Shown in pieces: positions 1-8,509 of a stretch of DNA of 64,000 nucleotides. The notes below the pieces were generated by a model, which saw nothing but the letters and a program-made list of their open reading frames with translations, was not told where the DNA came from and did not search any database. The stretch lies in NCBI GenBank assembly GCA_900315565.1, contig OMZS01000003.1, positions 1 to 64,000 on the forward strand. Reading direction: 5' to 3'. Position 1 is the first letter of the stretch. The number at the start of each line of letters is the position of its first letter. Position numbers and translations under genes: made by a program. Origin of the DNA: an uncultured Prevotellaceae bacterium. Its GTDB lineage: Bacteria; Bacteroidota; Bacteroidia; Bacteroidales; Bacteroidaceae.

Positions 1-306
1 GTCAGTGTCAAGATGGACGGCCATCGACATTACGGCATCGTAGGATATGCCATAATTTTTCCGCAGTTCTTTGATATATGCAACGGTCGGGTGCTGTCCA
101 TAAGTGGAAAACCATGTCTCCGTGTCGCTTGTGTATTGCCCTCCATTATCCATGCAATACTCACGAAAACCGGCCGTGCGTGAAATAATGGACATCAATT
201 CTACTGTTTCTGACGCTTCAACTTTAATCTGTGCATCTGCAAAACTCTCTGCTGACAGCATTGCTAGCAGGAGCAGGAAACGTTTTGTATGTTTATAAAA
301 TCTCAT
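1..306 (-). CDS. DUF4932-like secreted protein (partial, C-terminus outside window)
   Basis: The first 102 codons are visible; the 3' part runs off the left edge. The start is the ATG at 306, chosen because it begins a typical signal peptide (MRFYKHTKRFLLLLAML, hydrophobic core, cleavage near FADAQ) and lies about 35 nt after a good -7 box. The mature part (ELMSIISRTAGFREY..., then HPTVAYIKELR and GISYDAVMSMAVHL) resembles the N-terminal part of DUF4932 family exported proteins of Bacteroidota. That match is from memory of the family pattern. Function is unknown; some DUF4932 members are thought to be peptidase-like, but no active site is visible in this fragment. Confidence 0.6.
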   Translation of the reverse strand, partial: MRFYKHTKRFLLLLAMLSAESFADAQIKVEASETVELMSIISRTAGFREYCMDNGGQYTSDTETWFSTYGQHPTVAYIKELRKNYGISYDAVMSMAVHLDTD

Positions 307-340
307 AACTAAATTCCGATTTATCTGTCTGTTTGTGTTT

Positions 341-349
341 GCAAAAGTA
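341..349 (-). promoter_or_regulatory. -7 promoter box TACTTTTGC for the DUF4932-like gene
   Basis: On the minus strand 349 to 341 reads TACTTTTGC, matching the Bacteroidota -7 consensus TAnnTTTGC. It is about 35 nt upstream of the ATG at 306. No clear -33 TTTG is seen. Confidence 0.5.
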
Positions 350-427
350 AATAAAAATCTCGACTCATGCGAGTCTTTGGGGATAAATAAAGTTAATGCT
401 TGCTTTAATTGGGGCATCGCGAAAAGA

Positions 428-570
428 GCGTCGGGAGATACGCTGAAATTTACTAGAGAATCTTGCAATAACTCACGACGATATTTTCACAGTGTCGTGA
501 GTTATGAAATTATCTCCCGACGTTGTGTAAAATTTCTCTAGAAAATTTGGTTGTATTGCCGTGGGTTGTT
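428..570. repeat. Dispersed palindromic repeat, copy A
   Basis: Most of the spacer 307-635 between two minus-strand genes is this element. It contains CTCACGACG, its inverted form GTCGTGAG, TCTCCCGACG, and two TCTCTAGA/CTAGAGA cores next to AAATT. The same words recur at 12.27, 22.44, 49.18 and 60.60 kb. Local hairpins can form (for example ACTCACGAC around 470 with GTCGTGAGT around 495). No gene is seen in the spacer. Confidence 0.75.
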
Positions 571-635
571 TTTGTGTAATGCCGGATGCCGAACACCGTA
601 CCGAGAGCTGTGGGCACGGATTGTGGTCAGGGCGG

Positions 636-1343
636 CTAACTCCAAAGTGATTTCAGCAGAAACCAGAGCACGGGCACGAGCAGCGAGGGCAGCAGGTTGA
701 GCGTCTTGCAGTCCTTGAGATTGAGCAGCGCGAGACCTGAGCCGGTGATGAGCAATCCGCCCACGATGAGCAGTTCGGCCATGAGGGCTTCGCTGACGGC
801 GGTGCTCGATAGGTGGGCCACGAGCCAGAACATGCCCTGCCAGCAGAACAGCACGGGGGCGGCGAGCACCATGCCCATGCCGTAGGTGGCGGCAAAGATG
901 GTGGAGGAGATGAAATCGAGCGTGGCGTTGGTGTAAAGGAAGGTGTTGTCGCCCTTCAACGCGCTGATGACGGGGCCGAGCATCGACAGCGGGCCGATGC
1001 AGTAGAGCAGAATGGCGGTGGAAAGGCCGTCGGCGAGGGTAGAGTGCTGGGTGTTGGGTGTTGGGTGCTGGGAGTTGTGCCTGTCCACGAGTCGATGAAA
1101 ACGGCCGTTGATGTCGAGGGCAGTGCCAACGACGCCGCCGATGGCAATGGATACGATGAAGAGTACGGGGTACTGGCTTTTGGGAAAGTTGGTGATGGTG
1201 GCGTTGAGGCCAATGGCGAGGCTGGCAAGTCCGAGGGCGTCGTAGAGGGTGGTTTTGTATTTCTCCTTGATGCCTCGGTGGAGCAGGCTTCCTACAATGG
1301 TTCCCACGACGATGGTGGTGGTGTTGACAATGGTTCCAATCAT
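636..1343 (-). CDS. DUF554 family membrane protein (YqgA-like) carrying an in-frame low-complexity insert
   Basis: 235 residues, close to the usual DUF554 length. The N-terminus MIGTIVNTTTIVVGTIVGSLL followed by a K/R-rich loop and LGLASLAIGL is the family pattern. Six or so membrane segments can be counted, so it is an inner-membrane protein; transport function is unproven for the family. In the loop after GRFHRLVDRH (about residue 88) sits NSQHPTPNTQHST, encoded by TGGGTGT-type heptads and absent from typical members as I know them. The ATG at 1343 lies about 20 nt after a TAATTTTGC box. Divergent from trpS. Confidence 0.85.
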   Translation of the reverse strand: MIGTIVNTTTIVVGTIVGSLLHRGIKEKYKTTLYDALGLASLAIGLNATITNFPKSQYPVLFIVSIAIGGVVGTALDINGRFHRLVDRHNSQHPTPNTQHSTLADGLSTAILLYCIGPLSMLGPVISALKGDNTFLYTNATLDFISSTIFAATYGMGMVLAAPVLFCWQGMFWLVAHLSSTAVSEALMAELLIVGGLLITGSGLALLNLKDCKTLNLLPSLLVPVLWFLLKSLWS

Positions 1344-1362
1344 AGTTTTGTGCTAATTGACG

Positions 1363-1371
1363 GCAAAATTA
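1363..1371 (-). promoter_or_regulatory. -7 box TAATTTTGC for the DUF554 gene
   Basis: Minus strand 1371 to 1363 reads TAATTTTGC, about 20 nt before the ATG at 1343. Confidence 0.55.
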
Positions 1372-1414
1372 GCACTTTTCTGACAATAAAGTGCAGAATG
1401 TGAAAGAAAAGTTG

Positions 1415-1423
1415 TAATTTTGC
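1415..1423 (+). promoter_or_regulatory. -7 box TAATTTTGC for trpS
   Basis: Plus strand TAATTTTGC, 125 nt before the trpS ATG. The predicted leader therefore contains the whole AATTGATAATTG tract. No strong TTTG is seen at -33. Confidence 0.5.
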
Positions 1424-1440
1424 ACTTCAATACGCCAACG

Positions 1441-1503
1441 GCAATTGATAATTGACAATTGATAATTGATAATTGATAATTGATAATTGATAATTGATAA
1501 TTG
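1441..1503. repeat. AATTGATAATTG/AATTGACAATTG tandem tract in the trpS leader
   Basis: Nearly perfect tandem copies of a 9-base unit (TTGATAATT, with one TTGACAATT variant), followed by shorter GTAAAATTGTAAAATC units up to 1540. The same unit appears at 24.96, 25.37 and 28.97 kb and as a degenerate trace near 51.27 kb. Confidence 0.9.
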
Positions 1504-1547
1504 TGAAATCGTAAAATTGTAAAATCGTAAAATTGTAAAATATATCT

Positions 1548-2636
1548 ATGGGAAAAGTTATTTTGACAGGCGACCGCCCTACGGGCAAGCTTCATCTGGG
1601 GCACTACGTGGGTTCGCTGCGCCGACGTGTGGAGTTGCAAAACGCAGGCGACTACGACCGTATGTTTGTTTTCATGGCCGACGTGCAGGCGCTGACCGAT
1701 AACGCAGAGAATCCGGAGAAAATCCGTCAGAGCATTATCAATGTGGCTCTCGATTATCTGGCTGCAGGGCTCGATCCCGAGAAGTGCGTGCTCTTCATTC
1801 AGAGCATGATTCCCGAACTGGCCGAGCTTACCACCTATCTGATGAACCTCATCACGGTGAGCCGCGTGCAGCGCAACCCGACGGTGAAGACCGAAATCAA
1901 GATGCGTAATTTTGAGGCCAACATTCCGTTGGGCTTCTTCTGCTATCCCGTATCCCAGGCTGCCGACATCACCCTGTTTAAAGCTACCACCGTGCCAGCC
2001 GGCGAGGATCAGGAGCCAATGCTCGAGGTGACGCGCGAGCTGGTGCGCCGCTTCAACCAGACGTATGCCGAGGTGCTGGTGGAACCCAACATTCTGCTGC
2101 CCGAGAACCTGACGGCACGCCGCTTGCCAGGTACCGACGGCAAGGAGAAAATGTCGAAGTCGCTGGGCAACTGCATCTATCTTTCCGACTCGGCCGACGA
2201 GGTGTGGCAGAAGGTGCGCTCAATGTACACCGATCCGCTGCACGTGAACCTCAACGACCCCGGCCACGTGGAGGGAAACGCTGTGTTTACTTATCTCGAC
2301 GCCTTCGCCTCCGACGACCACTTTTCCCGCTACTGGCCCGAATACCAAAACTTGGACGAGCTGAAAGAACACTATCGTCGTGGTGGACTGGGCGACATGA
2401 AATGCAAGAAATTCCTCAATCAGGTGCTCAACGAGTTCCTGGAGCCTATGCGCCAGCGTCGCCACGAGCTGCAGCAGGACATTCCCGAAATCTACAACAT
2501 CCTGCGCCGTGGCACGGAACAGGCCCGCGAGGTGGCTGCACAGACCATGAGCGAGGTGCGCCACGCCATGCGTATCGACTATTTCGACGACCAGGAACTC
2601 ATCAGCCAGCAGGCCGAGTTGTATAAAGACAAATAG
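1548..2636 (+). CDS. trpS: Tryptophanyl-tRNA synthetase
   Basis: Charges tRNA-Trp with tryptophan in the cytosol. 362 residues, slightly longer than the roughly 330 of many bacterial TrpS. The class I motifs are present: HLGH at residues 16-19 (HIGH) and KMSKS at 201-205, with [15 protein letters not shown] at the start and [17 protein letters not shown] in the tryptophan/tRNA region. The ATG at 1548 begins directly with the conserved strand, so the start is firm. Transcribed alone from TAATTTTGC at 1415 with a repeat-filled leader; no T-box or attenuator is visible. Its 3' end faces a large palindrome shared with the convergent outer-membrane gene. Confidence 0.96.
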   Translation: MGKVILTGDRPTGKLHLGHYVGSLRRRVELQNAGDYDRMFVFMADVQALTDNAENPEKIRQSIINVALDYLAAGLDPEKCVLFIQSMIPELAELTTYLMNLITVSRVQRNPTVKTEIKMRNFEANIPLGFFCYPVSQAADITLFKATTVPAGEDQEPMLEVTRELVRRFNQTYAEVLVEPNILLPENLTARRLPGTDGKEKMSKSLGNCIYLSDSADEVWQKVRSMYTDPLHVNLNDPGHVEGNAVFTYLDAFASDDHFSRYWPEYQNLDELKEHYRRGGLGDMKCKKFLNQVLNEFLEPMRQRRHELQQDIPEIYNILRRGTEQAREVAAQTMSEVRHAMRIDYFDDQELISQQAELYKDK

Positions 2637-2643
2637 CGTTTTT

Positions 2644-2946
2644 CTGACAGAGAGAGTTTTTTGACAAAGAGACAAAGAGAACTTCTTTTGACAGAGAGAC
2701 AAAGAGACGATGTTTTTCTGACAAAGAGAGGCTTTTTTGCAAAGAAACAAAGAGGCGTTGCTTCCTGATAGGGAGAATAAAAAACATAGAGATGAAGAAA
2801 ATAGTCTTCATCTCTATGTTTTTATATAAATCAGTCTCTTTGTCTCTTTGTCAAAAAAGCCTCTCTATGTCAGAAAAACAACGTCTCTTTGTCTCTCTGT
2901 CAAAAGAAGTTCTCTTTGTCTCTCTGTCAGAAACTCTCTCTGTCAA
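2644..2946. repeat. Large imperfect palindrome of GACAAAGAGA-type units
   Basis: The left arm (about 2644-2757) and right arm (about 2833-2946) are reverse complements with few mismatches over roughly 95 bp. Both are made of units such as TTTTGACAGAGAGACAAAGAG. The centre holds a separate perfect hairpin (2780-2823). The right arm reaches the last codons of the minus-strand gene, whose TGA stop lies within a repeat unit. It fills the whole spacer between trpS and the convergent gene. Confidence 0.9.
2780..2823. terminator. Bidirectional hairpin terminator between trpS and the OMP gene
   Basis: AAAAACATAGAGATGAAG and its reverse complement separated by 8 nt, with A-runs on the left and T-runs on the right, so it can terminate transcription from either side. 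Confidence 0.8.
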
Positions 2947-3644
2947 AGTCCCAGTTGGTAGCCCAAAGTGAACGTCAGCACTTGGTGACGGCCTTGCTTG
3001 TCGGGAGTGTTTTTATACACCTTGGTGAGGCCGAGGTTGTAGCGCAGGTCGAGCACAATGTGGTTGTACTCGTATGAAATGCCAATGGGAATGGAGAGGT
3101 CCATGCGGTTGAAATTGCTGGTTACATCTTCGTCGAAGACGGTTTCGCCCTTGTCAACATAAAGGTTCCCTTCCTCTATATTGCCCCATTTCTCGTGGAT
3201 GTAATCTCGGGCTTTGACGAGGTAGCCCAGCTGTAAGCCGGCCTTAATGGCAAGTCCCTCAGTTAGATAGCCGTTGAGCAAGATGGGCAGGTTGATGTAG
3301 TGCATGGTGGTGTAAATGTCTTCCAAGATAGAATAAGTTCTCTCTGCCTTGTTCTCTTGGGCCCAGTCGGCGTAACGAAGTCCTTGGTTAGCATAGAACA
3401 GGCCTGCACTGACGCTGAGGAAATTGTTTGCGAACACTTCGGCCTCAATGCCTGCCGTGAGTCCGTTTTTCATTTTCGACTTGTGGCTTTCGTTGCCGAT
3501 GACGTAGTACAATTCCTGTTGCGACACATTGGCCAGGGCGAAACCTACGCGCGGATAGAGAAACAGGTCGCCCTTCTGATATTGAGCCTTGGTGCCGATG
3601 CAGGCAGACAAGAGCAGCGCAAGGCAGATGAGTGCTTTTTTCAT
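2943..3644 (-). CDS. Outer-membrane beta-barrel (porin-like) protein
   Basis: 233 residues. Signal peptide MKKALICLALLLSACIGTKAQ, then YQKGDLFLYPRVGFALANVS and alternating amphipathic strands ending with the aromatic/Leu terminus LTFTLGYQLGL, typical of outer-membrane barrels of the OMP_b-brl_2 / PorT-like type in Bacteroidota. About eight strands are expected. The LSAC segment could suggest a lipobox, but the TKAQ cleavage site fits better. It sits 100 bp downstream of the TonB receptor on the same strand and may be read through from that operon. Specific role unknown. Confidence 0.75.
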   Translation of the reverse strand: MKKALICLALLLSACIGTKAQYQKGDLFLYPRVGFALANVSQQELYYVIGNESHKSKMKNGLTAGIEAEVFANNFLSVSAGLFYANQGLRYADWAQENKAERTYSILEDIYTTMHYINLPILLNGYLTEGLAIKAGLQLGYLVKARDYIHEKWGNIEEGNLYVDKGETVFDEDVTSNFNRMDLSIPIGISYEYNHIVLDLRYNLGLTKVYKNTPDKQGRHQVLTFTLGYQLGL

Positions 3645-3747
3645 GATTTTTGTCTGATAGATGTGTTAGTGATTTCTTTGTTGTTCTTTCTATCAAACGT
3701 CATGTTGCTGAATTTATTATGCGCGTATTGCCAATAAAAATGCCTCG

Positions 3748-6432
3748 TTACAGTCGTTTCTTGGTTTCGTTGGGGTTCTCAATCTGGTCGCTGCGCACTT
3801 TCTGCTTATTGCTGAAGTTCCAAGTAAGGGTGGCCACAACGGCGCGTGTGGGGTTCTTTTGCCGGATGTGGTAGTCGAGTTCGGCCTTTTGCACGTGGAT
3901 GTCGGTTTGCAGCGAGTTGAAAATGTCCTGCGCGCTCAGTTTCAGGGTGAGTGCGTCTTTCAGGAAGCTCTTTTTATAGCTGATGTCGGCTTTCCATGTG
4001 CCCCGTATGTAGGCGTTGCCGTAGATGGTAGGCGTGTTGGCAAACAGGTCGATGCCGATGCTGCCCAGCCGCCCCAGCGCGAAATCGTTGTTGGCGGAGA
4101 CGAGCAGGCTGAGCTGTTCGGTGCGGTTCGTGCTGGAGGGCAGATAGGTGTATTGGCCTTGCACGTAGCAGTTGGTTTGCCACCACGTAGTGGGCTTGCT
4201 GGTGTAGGCATAGTCGAGTGTCCACTGGCTGACGATGCTGTTGTTGGTGCTCATGCGGTAGTCCAGTCCGTCGTGCTGCACATGGTCTTCAATAATGGCG
4301 TCGGCACTATAGCTGTAGGTGGCCGAAAGGCTGTGGGGCCCGTAGTCGGCCGATAGCTTGATGCGGTCGGTGGTTTGGCAGTCGAGCGAGGTGTTGCCAC
4401 AATCCACGATGAAGTCGTTGCGGCGTATGCGGTATTGGGTGAGTTGGTTGAACGTGGGGCGTATCAGCGAGCGGGTGTAGGTGAATGCGTAGGTGACTCG
4501 CTGGGGTGTCTTGTGCGACATATATAAATAAGGTATAAGATCCAGCCGGCGATGCTTGTAGCGGTGGATTCTGAACTGCGGGTCGGTGCCGGCCACAACA
4601 CTGTACTCCGAGCGGAGACTGGCATAGAGAAACAGGTTGTTGTTCCACTGGCGGGTGAATCCGGCGTATGCAGAGGCAATGTCCTCGGTCACTTTCCAGT
4701 GCCATTCGGCCTGCGGCTCAGTGATGATTGAGGTACCTTTTATAAACTCTATGTAGATTTCGTGAATGGGGGGTTCCGATGTTTGGCTGTCCTCGTAGCG
4801 CCGGTCCTGGCCATGCTTTCGGCGGCTCAGTTCGTAGGCTGCTCCCCAGCGCAGGCTCCACATGTTGGCGTAGTTTTTTCGCACATCCAGGCAGAGTGAA
4901 AAGTTGTTGGTGTTTGAGTTGGCCATGTTGTACTCGTACATGTTGAACGAGGGTTTCTTGCTGTAGTCCGTAGATAGGAAATTGTCTATCCTGGCATGTT
5001 TGTAGTTGTAGTTGGCCAGCAGTCTCAGGTAGCTGTCGCGTTCGTCAAGCATGTGGCGGTAGTTGACGGCCGAATTCAGAAAACTTGACGATGTGCGGTT
5101 GCGCTGAACAAAGAACCCACTGTGCTCCCCGTTGATGGCGTTTTCCCTTGTCAGCAAGCCTGTGCCCCGCTCGTCCAGGTTCAGGTGGTTGCCGTTCACT
5201 TCGGCCTCGATGGTGTTTTTGCCCAACGGGTCGAGCAGTGCTGTTGCGCCCAGTTTGTAGTTGTGTATGGCGTCGCTGGTGTTTTCGTCGGTAGAGTTGG
5301 CTTTGCGTTTGGTCTTCTGGTTGTAGTCCTGATAATCTATTTGCGTGTCAGAGCGGAACTTGTCGCGCCGGAAGTCGTAGGCTCCGTAGATGTTCCACCG
5401 CGTGGTACCGAAATAGGCGTTGGCCGAAGGGTGCAGCACAAAGTCTGTATTGGCCATTTTTTGCCCCGTCATGCTGGCCGTGCCGTCGAGTCCCAGTTTG
5501 TTTTTGGTGAAAATGCTGATGATGCCGCCCGGTGCCTGCGCGCTGTTCTCCGAACTGCGGGTCTGCTGCAGTTCTACACGCTCAATGTCGCTGGCGTTGA
5601 GGCTCTGCAGGTAGGCATTGGTTTCGCTGGCGTCCAGTTTCCGCTCGTTGACGTAGAGAGTGGCCAGTGCTCCGCTGTAGAGAATGGTGCCGTCGGTCCT
5701 GACAATGATGCGCGGCAGGTATTTCAGTATGTCGTTGGCCGTCATGCCTTCGCTGCTGAGCATTTGGTCGGTATGGAAAATGGTTTTGTTTTCGGTATGG
5801 GTGACCAGCGGGTGTTTGCCCCTGACGGTAATGTTGTTGAGTTGCTGGGTTTCTTCGCTCATCCTGATGGTGCCCACGTTTCCCGTGTGCAGACGGCGGT
5901 AGAGCGTCTTGTAGCCGATGCAGCTGATGCGCGCCAGCACGTCGCCCTGTTGGCAGGGAATGACAAAGGCCCCGCCCATGTTGCTCACGCCCGAGGTGAT
6001 GTAGGCCGTGTCGGCAGGGTTGGCAATCATGATGGTGGCGTATGGAATGGGGGTGTTGCCCGGGTCAACGAGTCGTCCGATGAGTTTCGTGGACGTTTTT
6101 TGGGTACACTCCACGAATATTTCGTTTTTTCGGTTTTGGGTGGCCTTCACGGGGTAGAACCCTATGAGTTGCTGAATGGCTTGAGGAATGGTTTTGTTGC
6201 GTATTTCGGTGGTGACGGTGAAGTCTTCCAGCTCGTCGTAGATGAAGCTGATTTCGTATTTTGGGGTAGCTTTGCTCAGCGAAATGAGCGCATCGGATAG
6301 CGACACGTTGTTGAACGTGAGGCTCACCCGCTGCGCACTGACGGTGGCTGCTGCCAGCAGCATGGCTGCCAGCAGAAGGAGTTTTCTTGGCGGCAGAGTT
6401 GTAGTCTTATTCGGAAATGATATTGTTGCCAT
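3748..6432 (-). CDS. TonB-dependent outer-membrane receptor with N-terminal STN signalling domain
   Basis: 894 residues. Signal peptide to about residue 34 (PRKLLLLAAMLLAAATVSAQ). STN-like domain about 35-110 (VSLTFNNVSLSDALISLSK), the part of FecA-type receptors that contacts the anti-sigma factor. Carboxypeptidase-regulatory-like domain about 113-195 (GRLVDPGNTPIPYATIMI). Plug-like segment about 210-300 (MLSSEGMTANDILKYLPRI). The rest is a 22-strand-type barrel of the OMP_b-brl_3 kind. Start at 6432 overlaps the upstream anti-sigma gene by 26 bp, suggesting coupled translation. With the sigma and anti-sigma genes it forms a FecI-FecR-FecA-like trans-envelope circuit. Substrate unknown; there is no SusD partner. 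Confidence 0.88.
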   Translation of the reverse strand: MATISFPNKTTTLPPRKLLLLAAMLLAAATVSAQRVSLTFNNVSLSDALISLSKATPKYEISFIYDELEDFTVTTEIRNKTIPQAIQQLIGFYPVKATQNRKNEIFVECTQKTSTKLIGRLVDPGNTPIPYATIMIANPADTAYITSGVSNMGGAFVIPCQQGDVLARISCIGYKTLYRRLHTGNVGTIRMSEETQQLNNITVRGKHPLVTHTENKTIFHTDQMLSSEGMTANDILKYLPRIIVRTDGTILYSGALATLYVNERKLDASETNAYLQSLNASDIERVELQQTRSSENSAQAPGGIISIFTKNKLGLDGTASMTGQKMANTDFVLHPSANAYFGTTRWNIYGAYDFRRDKFRSDTQIDYQDYNQKTKRKANSTDENTSDAIHNYKLGATALLDPLGKNTIEAEVNGNHLNLDERGTGLLTRENAINGEHSGFFVQRNRTSSSFLNSAVNYRHMLDERDSYLRLLANYNYKHARIDNFLSTDYSKKPSFNMYEYNMANSNTNNFSLCLDVRKNYANMWSLRWGAAYELSRRKHGQDRRYEDSQTSEPPIHEIYIEFIKGTSIITEPQAEWHWKVTEDIASAYAGFTRQWNNNLFLYASLRSEYSVVAGTDPQFRIHRYKHRRLDLIPYLYMSHKTPQRVTYAFTYTRSLIRPTFNQLTQYRIRRNDFIVDCGNTSLDCQTTDRIKLSADYGPHSLSATYSYSADAIIEDHVQHDGLDYRMSTNNSIVSQWTLDYAYTSKPTTWWQTNCYVQGQYTYLPSSTNRTEQLSLLVSANNDFALGRLGSIGIDLFANTPTIYGNAYIRGTWKADISYKKSFLKDALTLKLSAQDIFNSLQTDIHVQKAELDYHIRQKNPTRAVVATLTWNFSNKQKVRSDQIENPNETKKRL

Positions 6433-7060
6433 CCAGCTTGATGTTTACTTTCTCAAAATTGTTGAGTCGTTCAATCATTTCGTTGGCACTCTCGGCCTGG
6501 TTCCATTTTATGTAAAGGCGGATGTGGCGCGTGGAGTCATTGCTGAACACCACTTTCTTTTGGTAGTATTCGCCCACTTGCTGCAAGATGGTTTGCAATT
6601 CGGCATCTTCGAAGAGCACCTGCTGCGGCTCTGGCTGTGGTGCCAGTGGGGTGACGGCGGCTGGGTGATGGGTGATGGGTGATGGGTGTTGGGTGTTAGC
6701 CGGTGGGGCGGGCTGCTGCCGCCGTTCCATGAAGATGGCCGCCAGGGCCAGGCCCGAAATCACCAGCATAACAGCCACGGCGGCAGCCACGCGCCGCCAT
6801 ATTGGGTGTTGGGTGTTGGGTGTTGAATGATTGGTGTTGGGTGATTGGTGTTGGGTGTTGGACGATAGGTGTTGGGGTGAAGAGGGTTCTGTGTTGTGTG
6901 CAGGCTGGCTGCCCCTCCTGTATTCAAACCCGCTGCGTGCCGTTGCCATGAGCTCGTAGTAGGCGCGTGCTTCTTCGTCGGCCAGCAGGTTTTCTATTTG
7001 CTCGTCGGTGTATTGTTCGGGGTGCTCTGCCATGTGGAGCAGTTGTTCTAATTTATCCAT
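6407..7060 (-). CDS. Short FecR-like anti-sigma factor with C-terminal DUF4974-like domain
   Basis: 217 residues against the usual 300-400 for FecR proteins. Residues 1-40 are an acidic helical segment (LEQLLHMAEHPEQYTDEQIENLL) likely to hold the sigma factor. One membrane helix lies at about 90-112 (VAAAVAVMLVISGLALAAIFM). The C-terminus (LQTILQQVGEYYQKKVVF ... MIERLNNFEKVNI) is DUF4974/STN-partner-like. The central FecR domain is absent. Both linkers flanking the membrane helix consist of NTQHPS/NTNHST repeats encoded by TGGGTGT heptads. Lies 19 bp after the sigma gene and overlaps the receptor gene by 26 bp. Confidence 0.8.
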   Translation of the reverse strand: MDKLEQLLHMAEHPEQYTDEQIENLLADEEARAYYELMATARSGFEYRRGSQPAHNTEPSSPQHLSSNTQHQSPNTNHSTPNTQHPIWRRVAAAVAVMLVISGLALAAIFMERRQQPAPPANTQHPSPITHHPAAVTPLAPQPEPQQVLFEDAELQTILQQVGEYYQKKVVFSNDSTRHIRLYIKWNQAESANEMIERLNNFEKVNIKLDGNNIISE

Positions 7061-7079
7061 GTCGCTATGCTTTTTCTTT

Positions 7080-7577
7080 TTAGTATGTCTTGTTGTTGAA
7101 TTGTTTTTTCAGCGTCACGAGCGCCTTGCTCAGGTGCTGATAAACGGTGCGTTCGCTGATGTTGAGCAGTGTGGCTATGTCCTTGTATCTCATCTGTTCG
7201 TTGAATCGCAACCTGAACACTTTCCATGTGAGTGGGTCGAAATGGCTTTCGGCAAAATCAATCATGTCCTTGGCACAGTTTTCTTGTTCCTCGGGTGGAA
7301 TGAGGGTGGGCGAGGTGTTGAGTGTGAGGCCCCGTTCCACCCGTTTTCGCACGCTCATGTGCTCAATCATGTCGAGACAGCGGTTGCGCACACAGATGGA
7401 CAGATAGCGTTCGGGCTGTCTTTCGGGCAGAATGGTGCTGTTCTCCGTAATCTTGGCAAACACGTCGCTCACGGCATCTTGGCTGTCGTTTTCGTCGTGT
7501 AGCAATGCCCGCGCAGTGGTGAGCAGTTGGGTGTAGTGGTTGCGGAACAGCTGTTCTATTTTAGTGCTTTTGTTCAT
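7080..7577 (-). CDS. ECF-type RNA polymerase sigma factor (FecI-like)
   Basis: 165 residues from the ATG at 7577 (MNKSTKIEQLFRNHYTQLL). A longer reading frame to 7745 exists, but its extra 56 residues are lysine-rich, cross the likely promoter and do not match the family. Region 2 is about residues 10-75 (ENDSQDAVSDVFAKI, RYLSICVRNRCLDMIEH). Region 4 is about 115-160 (FRLRFNEQMRYKDIATLLNISERTVYQHLSKAL), a helix-turn-helix. Expected to activate the downstream anti-sigma/receptor genes when the receptor signals. Confidence 0.9.
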   Translation of the reverse strand: MNKSTKIEQLFRNHYTQLLTTARALLHDENDSQDAVSDVFAKITENSTILPERQPERYLSICVRNRCLDMIEHMSVRKRVERGLTLNTSPTLIPPEEQENCAKDMIDFAESHFDPLTWKVFRLRFNEQMRYKDIATLLNISERTVYQHLSKALVTLKKQFNNKTY

Positions 7578-7619
7578 CTTCTTAGCTGTAGTCTCTTGTT
7601 GGTGCAACTCTGCAAAAAA

Positions 7620-7631
7620 GCAAAAGTTATA
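7620..7631 (-). promoter_or_regulatory. Possible promoter of the sigma/anti-sigma/receptor operon
   Basis: Minus strand reads TATAACTTTTGC, a one-base departure from TAnnTTTGC, about 45 nt before the ATG at 7577. It supports the shorter sigma-factor start. Confidence 0.4.
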
Positions 7632-7893
7632 TACCTTTTTTATATATAACGGTTGAGCTAAGCATTTTTCCTCCTTTTGAGCAATGTTTTTTCGCTTTTT
7701 TCCTCCTTTTCCGAGAGAAGCAATCTTTTTCGGCCAGTTTGTCATGCGTTTGCGTCATTTTGTCGCTGTTTTTAGCTTTGGTATGTAAGTTGCAATATAG
7801 ATGGATGAACGCCCAAAGCAACAAAAGGCAGCGGGCGTAATCGAAGAAACAAGTTTAACCATTAAAACAATAGAAATTTAGGAGGTAAAGATT

Positions 7894-8322
7894 ATGTTGT
7901 ATCCTGCAATGCAAAGAAATTCATGGTTCCCCGAGGTGTTTAACGATTTGTTGAACATAGCCGGCCTGCCCAAGGCCAATGCTACGGCTCCCGCCATTAA
8001 TGTGATGGAAACCGACAAGGAATACAAGGTTGAGGTGGCTGCTCCGGGCATGAGGAAGGAAGACTTCAACGTGAACATCGACCATGAGGGCAACCTGGTC
8101 ATCAAGATGGAGAATAAGCAGCAAAAGACCGAAGAGGACAAAAAGGCTCGTTACTTGCGCCGTGAGTTCTCGTACTCGAAGTTCGAGCAGTCGCTGATAT
8201 TGCCCGACGACGTTGACAAGGAGAAGATTGCGGCCAGTGTGGCCGACGGCGTGCTGACGGTTAATCTGCCGAAAATCGTAAAGGAGGAAACAAAGGTAGC
8301 CCGTCAGATTACCGTAGGGTAA
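7894..8322 (+). CDS. Small heat-shock protein, Hsp20/alpha-crystallin family
   Basis: 142 residues, normal for the family. It binds unfolded proteins as an ATP-independent holdase in the cytosol. The alpha-crystallin domain spans about 33-135: INVMETDKEYKVEVAAPGMRKEDFNVNI, then the ...ADGVLTVNLPK signature. The C-terminal I-x-V tail motif is present as ITV. Monocistronic, preceded by an unusually strong AGGAGGT (7880-7886), rare in Bacteroidota genes, consistent with high expression under stress. No CIRCE or other heat-shock operator was recognised in the 150-bp upstream spacer. Confidence 0.93.
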   Translation: MLYPAMQRNSWFPEVFNDLLNIAGLPKANATAPAINVMETDKEYKVEVAAPGMRKEDFNVNIDHEGNLVIKMENKQQKTEEDKKARYLRREFSYSKFEQSLILPDDVDKEKIAASVADGVLTVNLPKIVKEETKVARQITVG

Positions 8323-8433
8323 TGCTCTTTCTTGACTGGTTTTAAAACAGAAACCTTCATAACAGAGGCTGTGTTTTTAGCAGAAAGACGATAAATAAGA
8401 ATTGTGTGATTGTTAGATTTTTATGAAAAAACA

Positions 8434-8465
8434 GAATCCCCGGGTGCGTGAGCATCCGGGGATTC
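8434..8465. terminator. Hairpin terminator between hsp20 and lptD
   Basis: GAATCCCCGG and CCGGGGATTC form a perfect 10-bp stem with a 12-nt loop. A T-rich tract follows on the minus side (AAAAAA upstream on plus), so it can end both convergent transcripts. Confidence 0.75.
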
Positions 8466-8509
8466 ATTGTAATTATTGTTTCTCTGTTTCTGTTCTGCCT
8501 TTTCGGCTT

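Noticed and set aside
1424-1547. T-box or attenuator before trpS
   Set aside because: The leader is filled with AATTGATAATTG units; no T-box sequence or terminator/antiterminator pair is visible.
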